Shown here piece after piece: positions 55,546 to 64,000 of a DNA stretch of 64,000 nucleotides. How positions within the stretch are numbered: the first letter of the stretch is position 1; each line of letters opens with the position of its first letter. The stretch is from Meghimatium bilineatum (taxonomy: Eukaryota; Mollusca; Gastropoda; Stylommatophora; Philomycidae). The stretch spans positions 5,098,510-5,162,509 of the forward strand of contig CM067310.1 in assembly GCA_034231615.1 (NCBI GenBank). Reading direction: 5' to 3'. The notes below the pieces were generated by a model that was not told the origin of the DNA, did no database searches, and worked only from the letters and a program-made list of their open reading frames with translations. A program made the translations under genes and the position numbers.

Positions 55546-55709
55546 ATAAAAACAGACGCCCAAAATATAAAAGAACCGAAAAAAATATTACTACTTTAAC
55601 TGCTAATATTATTCAACCTTCTTGCTGCATGTGGAGCATAGGGTCAAATTAATGTTTTCTTACATATAAAACGGCTAATGCTTATATTAATGATATATAT
55701 ATACCAATA

Positions 55710-56070
55710 ATAATAACTAAACAAATAGGAATAACTAAACAAATAGTAATAACTAAACAAATAGTAATAGCTAAAGAAATAGTAATAACTAAACAAATAG
55801 TAATAACTAAACAAATAGTAATAACTAAACAAATAGTAATAGCTAAACAAATAGTAATAACTAAACAAATAGTAATAACTAAACAAATAGTAATAACTAA
55901 ACAAATAGTAATAGCTAAACAAATAGTAATAACTAAATAAATAGTAATAACTAAATAATTAGTAATAACTAAATAAATAGTAATAACTAAACAAATAGTA
56001 ATAACTAAACAAATAGTAATAACTAAACAAATAGTAATAACTAAACAAATAGTAATAACTAAACAAATGC
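55710..56070. repeat. 18-bp minisatellite abutting the candidate upstream donor
   Basis: About 20 copies of TAATAACTAAACAAATAG. The last unit ends five bases from the GTAAGC donor at 56074. Confidence 0.94.
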
Positions 56071-56074
56071 TTAC

Positions 56075-56162
56075 CTTGATATCGTTTAATGGCTCCCCCT
56101 ATTCTCGCACTCACAGCCTCGATGTGCAGATGATTTTTCGATTCAATTAACACTAACAAATC
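56075..56162 (-). other. Candidate upstream (5' UTR) exon of the Irx gene
   Basis: On the minus strand, apparently unique sequence ends ...GATATCAAG followed by a good donor GTAAGC at 56074. An 18-bp minisatellite starts five bases into the putative intron, the arrangement seen at other Irx donors. A weaker acceptor (ATATAG) precedes 56162; alternatively this is the 3' end of a first exon starting further up. There is no ATG, so it would be non-coding. The link to exon A is inference only. Confidence 0.3.
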
Positions 56163-57540
56163 CTATATGAAATATAACACTTGATCGATTTGTGCGACTT
56201 CGATCTGTACACAGTCACACGTCCAGGAAAGTGCCTACCTCAAAAAATTTTAATCGTCCATCAACGTTGTTGGAAATTTGACATCGTCCTCGTGACTCTA
56301 CGAAAAATTAACACATATTGCAAGGAAATTTTAAAGTCTTAACTCACAGCGTTAAATGTATATTAGAAATTTACTTAAAGTTCTGCAGAAATTATTCATA
56401 TCTATTCTTTAATTTGAGGCATATCCACACTGCCGTGCGTTGCCAAGTCATTCATAGAAATAATCAATGGGACTTAAACGCGCAGCCGTTGTTGATTGCC
56501 GAGTTAGATTACCGCTCTTTGATACGAGGCTACATAGCCGAATATTTACTTGTCTTTCTGGAAGCTTGTTTCTTGGTGGAGGTTTAGATTCTGCTTGTAT
56601 GTTGTACGGCTTGCCATGACTACTAACTACTAGAAGAACGAATATACTTGTAGAGGTAAACAGTCCCCATGTATTGGCCTAAGAGCCTTAAGTTTAGTAT
56701 ATTCTTGAAACATGGGAAATGTGAAACCTGGCCTGTCATTCAACTACACGAAACAACACAATAGTAGTCAGTGTCTGTACGTGGCCTGGGAGTCACCCAA
56801 CAGGTGGACATGAAGACAGGCAGAAAGATGGATAGGGGCGGACGTACAGCCCACCTCCGGTTAGTTTTAAATTAAGTAAGACTCGATTTTCGTATGTCTA
56901 TCTTCATTCCTGGCACGCTTTATCATTACCGCCGTTTCCAACTCTTAAAATTTGTCATGTCTGCTTGTATTTAGAATTTTTATCGCTCAAGTTTGTCAGG
57001 AGGTCGAGGAAATACATGAAAGTGGGGGATAAAAAAAGTACTTTCTAACCCCACCTCACCCTCACATTCCTCTGCAGAAAAAAATATATTGACACTACGA
57101 GAGGGAAACGAAGATAGTGGGAGTGACCCTTCCTCATTCTAAAGGATGAGCCAGCGTTAATCTATACTCAGTTTCTATTGGCTGCTTACAAGTTCATAGC
57201 CTGCGCCTGAGATCTCACACACAGTGTACATTGACACTGTCCAAGTTTAGTCCCGCCCCTACACGTCACCTTCTAGTTTTCTGAGTCAGTGGCCCTCGAT
57301 CTCACCTCGTCTCTTAGATAGGTACATGCATCTTGCTGGAGAAATGCCACTAACAGAGATGTTGTAAGGTGGCGTTGTCACAGCGTTAGTAAATGTTGTT
57401 AGCCATTTATTTTGTGTTAATTACTTTCTAATGTTGATTCATTCAAAGAAATATTTCAACAAATATTACACTAGTCATCGTTTAAAAAAAAAGTACATAA
57501 CACAGTCTAAGTCATAACATAATTTAGCACAACAAAATTC
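56163..57540. promoter_or_regulatory. Low-repeat island, possible promoter or enhancer region of Irx
   Basis: About 1.4 kb with no tandem array and no SINE or LINE similarity visible, which is unusual in this window. It contains several TAAT/ATTA homeodomain-type cores (56300-56470). Around 57160-57260 there is an ATTGG (inverted CCAAT) and a CCCGCCCC GC box. It lies upstream of all recognised Irx exons. Function is inferred from position and low repeat content only. Confidence 0.3.
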
Positions 57541-57709
57541 ATAACATAACATAAGAGTCATAACACAACATTACATAACACAATACAACATAACTGTCCT
57601 TACATTGCGTCAATGATTTTTTCACCAGCTTTTTACCTCCTCCCCTCTTCACCTGTCAACAAATGTCAAGAATTCCCCCCCCCCCACAGTCCTAATTTAT
57701 TCTGTGAGA

Positions 57710-58100
57710 CCCTTACATCATTATGTCAGACTCACTACATCAATTTATGAGAGTCCCTACAGCATTATGTTAGATCCCTACACCAATATGTGAGAGCCAC
57801 TACATTCTTATGTGAGACCCCTACATCATTAAGTGAGACCCCTATATCATTATGTGATACCCCTACATCATTAAGTGAGACCCCCTACATCATTAATTGA
57901 GACCCCTATATCAGTATGTGAGATTCCTCTGTTACATTATGTGAGACCCCTACATCATTATGTGAGACCCCCTACATCATTAAGTGAGACCCCTACATCA
58001 TTAAGTGAGACCCCCTACATCATTAAGTGAGACCCCTACATCATTATGTGAGATTCCTCTGTTACATTATGTGAGACCCCTACATCCTTATGTGAGACCC
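57710..58100. repeat. 21-bp minisatellite, about 18 copies
   Basis: TACATCATTATGTGAGACCCC units with indels, more regular towards the right. Confidence 0.92.
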
Positions 58101-58616
58101 TTTGCTGTGACTAATTAAAACAATGCACCCACAATCCAGCAAAACGTTAGCAGAATAGAGAATAATATTTGCATGATTTGTTTCATATTGGTAGAAAAAA
58201 AATCTGTGTCAAATTCGAACACTTTCATTGGTGTATTAAAAACAGTATTGTTGACGTCAACCTTTGCGAACCTTCTCTTCTTTGTCAACAGTTGTAACAA
58301 TTTTTCAGAAACCCCCCTCCCTCCCCCACCTCCCCCCACCCCTCCACAAAAATATGTTGTTGACGTAATTTATGGATGTCCTCCAACATTCCTGCTCCGT
58401 GTCAGTGTGGTCAGTAAATTACTCCACGGATCCTAGATGCAAGGACAGACGAAAGATTTGCCACGTTTCGATAACAACTGAATTGTGAAGCAGGCATTTC
58501 TAGGAAAATAATTATATCAGTGGTTCTCAATTTGTGGTTTCGTGACTTCCCTGGAGACCCCACTTGCCCCCCTCCTTCACTAGAAAAATGATTTCTTTCT
58601 ACCGTCACAATCCATT

Positions 58617-59012
<396 letters not shown>

Positions 59013-59454
59013 GGCTGGACGGACAGCGGGTGTAAATTTTTTTTTCAACCGCAATGGCCGAGTGAACTCTGAACTTGGGTAACCTTGTCGTTCGGATTTT
59101 GACTCATACACTACACCATCACGGTTTGGTTAAGTAAATGGTACCTCTTATACTGAGGTACGGCCCTTTCAACCGCGGACGTTAGTTCCAATGTGGTTAT
59201 ATCAGAACTTCACAACCATCAGAATGGAGAGATCAAGCTTCTGATAATCCAATCGCAGCGACCTGCAGAAAGGTGTATTTTACATAGCTTAATAAAATCG
59301 CGGTATACGGAAAAAAAAAGATCCACTATAACGGCTCCCCTAAAGAATGGACTAAGTAGGGTTAAGTATGGCGGTTCATATGTTAAATCTATTTCTGCAA
59401 AAGGGTAGAATGTCGAGCACCCTGAAGTAAAATGCGTTTAAAACAAGAAGAAAC

Positions 59455-59556
59455 ACGATGTCAACCACGATGTCAACCACGATGTCAACCACGATGTCAA
59501 CCACGATGTCAACCACGATGTCAACCACGATGTCAACCACGATGTCAACCACGATG
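59455..59556. repeat. 12-bp tandem repeat, about eight copies
   Basis: GTCAACCACGAT units. Confidence 0.95.
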
Positions 59557-59574
59557 TTGCGTTATTTTCTTATT

Positions 59575-59722
59575 TTCCGTTTCGTTCTCACACTCCTGCA
59601 CATTAGCAGGATGTAGACCGGAGAACGGAATGTGCTTTATCATTGATATGCCTCGTGAATTCAATATTTGCCAAATTTCTGCCTGACACATCCGAATTGC
59701 ATGGCTCCTGTGCCAGTATGAG
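59575..59722 (-). mobile_element. SINE S1 3' half; head fragment of another copy at 60040-60112
   Basis: GTTCTCACACTCCTGCACATTA and GAGAACGGAATGTGCTTT landmarks. The fragment at 60040-60112 has CTCCTTAGTCGCCTCTTGCG. Confidence 0.7.
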
Positions 59723-59782
59723 CATACATGAGATAGACAAATCTAAAAGGAGCGGGGGGGGGGGGGGGCTGAATCTCCCTGG

Positions 59783-60015
59783 CATTGTGGTAAGTGTTTT
59801 GATTTGTGCTATAAGGTTCGAATCTTTCTCCTGTCGTCTTGATTATAAAAAAAATGTGGTGACCCCTCTGAATTGTTATTTGGAACTACGGAGTTGCGTG
59901 CTATGCGTGGTACTCACGGCTTGCGGTGTGGCTCCTCGACGAGAGGAACGAATTACATATAAACATATATACATATATAGTAACCTGAGAACAATAAAGT
60001 CAATCTTCTACTCCT
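59783..60015 (+). mobile_element. SINE S3 copy
   Basis: Head GGCATTGTGGTAAGTG, AAGGTTCGAATCTTT, GGAGTTGCGTGCTATGCGTG, tail AATAAAGTCAATCTTCT. Confidence 0.8.
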
Positions 60016-60239
60016 TTTCAACATTTTATACCATTAATATCTCCTTAGTCGCCTCTTGCGACATTCATGGCAGATAAAACAGCGTCGTTATTTTTTGTTC
60101 CCCTATCGGGAGGCTAGCAGCGCATTGGCGTCGTGCATTCATTTCTCCGACCAACGGTCTGCGGTGTCGCTGAGAATAAGCCCAGAAAAGAGAACTGCGT
60201 ATGCTGATGACAAGTACTAACACAGAATTATTCTGTTAA

Positions 60240-60590
60240 GTTTTGAAGCATTCTTTTCTTAATTGCCGAGTTCAATGTTGACGATATACAAATACAACAG
60301 TACCAATATCTCGGACACATATCACAACTGATTGTATCTGACACATATCACAACTGATTGTATCTGACACATATCACAACTGATTGTATCTGACACATAT
60401 CACAACTGATTGTATCTGACACATATCACAACTGATTGTATCTGACACATATCACAACTGATTGTATCTGACACATATCACAACTAATTGTATCTGTGAC
60501 ATAGAAGTTAAAAGAAAAGTAGGAATGGCTAAAGTACTTTCAATGACATGAGGAAATTATTGACATCTAAACAAATTAAAGTGTAGAGAA
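60240..60590 (+). pseudogene. LINE A RT fragment carrying an internal minisatellite
   Basis: QQYQYLGHI-type codons (CAGTACCAATATCTCGGACA) lead into the 26-bp array and then EVKRKVGMAKV and SMT-stop-GNYHLNK, as in the group A copy at 2640-2740. It ends at a junction with group D near 60590. Confidence 0.8.
60317..60500. repeat. 26-bp minisatellite inside a LINE A coding segment
   Basis: Seven copies of CACATATCACAACTGATTGT plus ATCTGA. The first and last copies are continuous with LINE A codons for YLGHI and EVKRK, so the array expanded inside the retrotransposon sequence. Confidence 0.92.
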
Positions 60591-60907
60591 ATGCCTCTTC
60601 CTAAATATAAAGAAAACAAAAATAATGGTTATTTCAATGAAACAAAATAACACACCTTGCAAGATCAAAGTGAATGATATAGTATTAAAACAGGTCCACC
60701 AATTGAAACATCTAGGTACAATGATTACAGCAGCTGGAAGAAGTTCAACAGAAATAAGATGTAGAATAGGGCAGGCAAAAACAACATTCAGAATAATGTA
60801 AAATATACTGTGTAATATGACGTTGTCATTAGAGGTGAGAAAGAGAGTTCTGCAGTGCTATATAACCCCTATACTAACATATGGGTGCGAGTCTTGGACA
60901 ATAAACA

Positions 60908-62597
60908 CAGAGCCGTCTTTGCACCATTTTGGGCCCCTGGACAAAGAAATAGTGTTGGGCCCCTGGGCAAAGAAAGAGTGCCCCCCCCCCAGGAAAAAAA
61001 ATAAATGGTTGATGATATTGTTTGTTTGTTTTGTTTTTCGTTCGCTCCATTGTAACCATCACGGATATCCGTGCGATTTCCGCCGGGAGCGTGATTACGT
61101 TGTGCCACCGTTATGCGCCTTGTAGGCCTAGCACATCCGATTTCGGCATGCCTTGACAATTCGGGTGGGCTACCCTTAGCCTGTGACAGCCTCTATATCT
61201 GTCTCCAGGCACGCGTAGTGAAGACTCTTCGCCCAGACGATTTTCTTGCTCTCGTCTGACTCGAACGAGGTGTTCCACTGTCTATGAACTTGCCTCGTGT
61301 AATTGGACGTGCTGTGCCTGTGCCCATTGGGTACTGAACCGTTTCTCATCCGTGAGCCTGGTTCCTTAAGGGGAAGAACTCAACAGAGGAGTTGGACCCT
61401 GGCTCTTTCGCCCTTTTAGCCGAGGTGTCATTCACCGACATCGTGTACCCCTTGTCCAAGTTCGAGTCTCACACCACGCGTTTGGGAGCAAGGCGTTCTC
61501 GAGCTGAGCGTCCTTGTCCCAATAGCGCCTGAGCCCATCATGTACTGAACCCTTTCTCTCTTCAAGTGTATTTCCGGTGTAGGAAAACCTGACAGTAGAG
61601 TTGGGCCAGGGCTAAATCGTTGTCCCTTTTGTGCCTGAGCGCATCGAATACGGGACCCTTTCTCTTCGCGAGCATATTTCCGGTTTAGGAAGGCTCGACA
61701 TTAGAGTTGGATTAGGTCTTCTTGCTTTACCAAACGCCAATGAATGGGTCTGGGTCTCTGCCTGTAAGGAACACAGGTAACTAGAAACTCGTCTCGAGCT
61801 GACGGAGCTTGTAGTTCTCCTTTCCTAGGGACTTTTCACTTTCTATTTGCAGTTCGCGCTGCCCTCTAGCGCTGTTCTGCCATTTCATTGTTTCATTGTA
61901 CTCGGTATAAAATCTATGTCTCTCGCCATGCATCTACCTTTACGTGCATTTTACATTGGCCGCCCCTCCAATGTTCGGACTGGACTGACTAGCTTCACTG
62001 TATGTCGACAGTGTCGCTATATGTGGTGATGCTGGTGGTGTCGGAGATATGTCTGTCTCTTGTGCAGTCAAATCTCTTTCCATCTGCTACCTCCACATTC
62101 TCGGACACGATCCCCAAATGATTTGGCCAGAATCAGCTCGAGCTGCTGTATTTCTGTTTCCAGGGTGCACCGCATGGAGGTACATTTGGGATCTTGGTTA
62201 TCTGCTAACCCTGGGTCCGCCTAGAGCAATGCGTTCCCTTTGTACCCCGTTGATGATATTAAAAATAATGTATTATTTATTTTATTGTCACTATACTCAT
62301 TTCAACAAAATTGTTGTTAAAATATGCTGTACAGCTGCAACTATAATCAACAGTAAACATGAACAACAGAGAAAAGAGATCTTATTTACGTGTTTTATAG
62401 ACATGGTTCAAGATTGGAAGTGATTGATAAACTTAAAGGGCCCGTTCGCATATAAACACAAAATTATGAGATTTTTATAAAATAATACTAAATTTTATAT
62501 GTGTTTTCCGAAACCCTACAACATATTCGCATGGGGCCCCTATGTCCGTGGGCCCCCGGGCAAATGCCCAACGGGCCTATGCATTAAGACGGCATTG
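60908..62597 (+). mobile_element. hAT-like non-autonomous DNA transposon
   Basis: Flanked by a perfect 8-bp target duplication AATAAACA (60900-60907 and 62598-62605), the size made by hAT transposases. Terminal inverted repeats: CAGAGCCGTCTT at the left, and the inverse of CAATGCCGTCTT at the right (10 of 12 match), followed on both sides by GGGCCC-rich stretches. No transposase frame is seen. About 1.23 kb of the 1.69 kb is a separate insert. The orientation is arbitrary. Confidence 0.85.
61020..62248 (-). mobile_element. GC-rich retroposon-like insert inside the hAT element
   Basis: Bounded by a 12-bp direct repeat GTTGATGATATT (61008-61019 and 62249-62260). On the minus strand it ends with an AAAACAAACAAAC-type tail next to the duplication, as expected of a retroposed RNA. 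It is clearly richer in G+C than its surroundings. On the plus strand three diverged units of about 100 bp (near 61328, 61540, 61640) share ACTGAACC-TTTCTC and GAGTTGG motifs. No long coding frame or known RNA is recognised. Confidence 0.65.
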
Positions 62598-63074
62598 AAT
62601 AAACAGACTGGAAAGTGGGAGATTGGAGGCAACAGAGATGTGGTTGTACAGAAGAATGCTGAGAATACCATGGACTGCCAGAAAAACTAATGTAGATGTG
62701 TCGAAAGACTCAAATGCGAAGCGGACCTTAATCAATAATATAAGAAAAAGACAATCTCCTTTTTTTGGCCACTTCATGAGACAGGCAGGTTTAGAGAACA
62801 TAATCACAACAGGCAAGATTGAAGGCACCAGAGACAGAGGGCGACAACGTGAGAAAATATTAGACAGTTTGACAACCTGGCACGGCAAAGAAAGAACAAC
62901 GACTTTGATACATAATACTGTGGACAGAGAGCTGTGGAGAGCCATGACCGCCTACGCCACCCGGCATGGCACCTGATGATGATGATGAAACAAATTAGAA
63001 ATGTAAAGTACAAAATAGTACAAATATTCTACTTCCATTCGTATTAAAACAGCTAAAGAAAATATGATTAAGTA

Positions 63075-63530
63075 CCAACATAAAAACCAAGTTGTGTTTA
63101 CTAGGAACATGAGTGTTTTCTGTGGCGATGTATGAATGTAAAGCATGGACACTAAATAAAACTGCGGTCAAGAGAATTACATCATAAATTTGAATTGAAG
63201 TGTTATAAAAAAGTTATTAGAATACCATGAACCGTATGGAAAACAAACCAGGAGGTGTTAAGAATAATTAACATCAAGAAAGACTGGCTTCTGAACTCCA
63301 ATTTAAAGAAAAAGCAAGTTTTTTCCGGTCAGATTAAGAGACACTGAGACATTTGAGAGTGTTACTGGAGGGAATGATACTGATAGAAGGCAACAGGGGC
63401 AAAGGCCGCAGAAGACTCCGTTAGACAAAAGACAGAATGCCACTAAAAGAGGCAGTACAACTTGCTCAAGACCTCGGAGAGTTCAAGAGATTGTTAGAAA
63501 AGACGACGTTCTGGAAAGAAGATGCCACCT
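63075..63530 (+). pseudogene. LINE W RT tail, decayed
   Basis: Reads AWTLNKTAVKRIT, TNQEVLRIINIKKDW-like codons, RRVQEIVRKDDVLERRCHLM and the terminus GATGCCACCTGATGATCA. Counterpart of 590-1010. Confidence 0.7.
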
Positions 63531-63554
63531 GATGATCAATACTATATATATATA

Positions 63555-63950
63555 ATAAGTATGGCTCAGAAACATGGACAATGAACAAGCAATTAGAAGA
63601 CAGAACTGATGCCTTTTGGATGTGGGTATATAGTAGAATAGGAAAAACTTCGTGGAAAGAGAAAAAAAACGAAGGTATTCTAAATAAAAAAATTAAACAA
63701 ACTATTCGAAGTAATAAAGATGAAACGTGGAAAGTAGTTTAGACATATTAAAAGGCATGACACCTTGTTGAAGACATTGATGAAGTCGATGGGAGACGTG
63801 CAAGAGGTAGACAGATACAAGTGGGGAGAAATATGACGATATTGACATGTTACAGTCTAGCAAAGTGCCCCACCAAGACAAGAGACATTGGATGTTGTAG
63901 ATCCGTTGCAACGAACACTCGTTGCTTAGGCGGGATGTAACTAATGATGA
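63555..63950 (+). pseudogene. LINE A RT tail, decayed
   Basis: Segments matching YGSETWT-NKQLEDR, FRHIKRHDTLLKTLMK and the LRRDVTNDD-like terminus, with stops and frameshifts. It directly follows the group W copy. Confidence 0.75.
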
Positions 63951-64000
63951 TTGTGTCAACGATGTACAGGGTGCAGCATCCGTGACCACCAATGTTCCGG

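Larger units (their letters stand above)
60590..62990 (+). pseudogene. LINE D copy split by a 1.7-kb DNA transposon
   Basis: 5' part 60590-60907 (RKRVLQCYITPILTYGCESW, TIN) continues at 62598 with TINRLESGRLEATEMWLYRR, MLRIPWTARKTN and RKRQSPFFGHFMRQAGLENI. It ends GGCATGGCACCTGATGATGATGATG. The two halves join perfectly when the inserted element and one AATAAACA copy are removed. Confidence 0.9.

Noticed and set aside
58517-58570. CAGTGGTTCTCAA-type hAT end, also a variant near 534
   Set aside because: Single ends without partners or duplications; could be chance.

Overview
This is eukaryotic (animal) DNA. It has long AT-rich introns, GT-AG splice sites, dense LINE and SINE debris, and an exceptional load of micro- and minisatellites; there are no operons or bacterial features. 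The single host gene I can support is an Iroquois-class (Irx) TALE homeobox gene on the minus strand. Its N-terminal cysteine motif resembles protostome Iroquois proteins. Together with the LINE/SINE style, this suggests a lophotrochozoan, plausibly a heterobranch mollusc; the taxon is an inference.

The Irx gene runs from about 41.09 kb down to 8.93 kb in six recognisable coding exons: A 41087-40946, B 39089-38990, C 32956-32844, D 31439-31277, E 24371-24173, F 9882-8933. Every junction has a GT donor and AG acceptor and the phases match. The joined frame gives about 542 residues if it starts at 41049. The homeodomain is split between exons D and E. The IRO box lies in exon F. A further 5' exon and the promoter may lie near 56.1-57.4 kb, but that is tentative.

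Layout. 0-8.9 kb: gene-free repeat debris downstream of the gene (LINE tails, a LINE 5' end, several copies of a 3'-(GAA)n SINE called S1 here). 8.9-41.1 kb: Irx exons and introns, the introns filled with minisatellites, LINE fragments and SINEs; they include an approximately 1 kb array containing a very long perfect GATA tract and a 27-bp satellite with a 297-bp higher-order repeat. 41.1-56.1 kb: upstream DNA or a first intron with LINEs, a 1.5 kb ACTA-rich array and tandem repeats. 56.1-57.5 kb: an island of apparently unique sequence. 57.5-64 kb: more repeats, including a LINE split by a hAT-like DNA transposon that itself carries a GC-rich retroposon-like insert.

The most unusual observation is at the 3' end of homeodomain exon D. 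The last 24 coding bases plus the first 14 intron bases have been tandemly copied, leaving six intact 5' splice sites spaced exactly 38 bp apart. Minisatellites also start at or within a few tens of bases of other donors of this gene. Repeat families are named here only for convenience: LINE groups A-F and W by similarity of their translated reverse-transcriptase tails, and SINE groups S1 (long and short forms) and S2-S5. S2-S5 have tRNA-like heads; S1 has no visible tRNA boxes.
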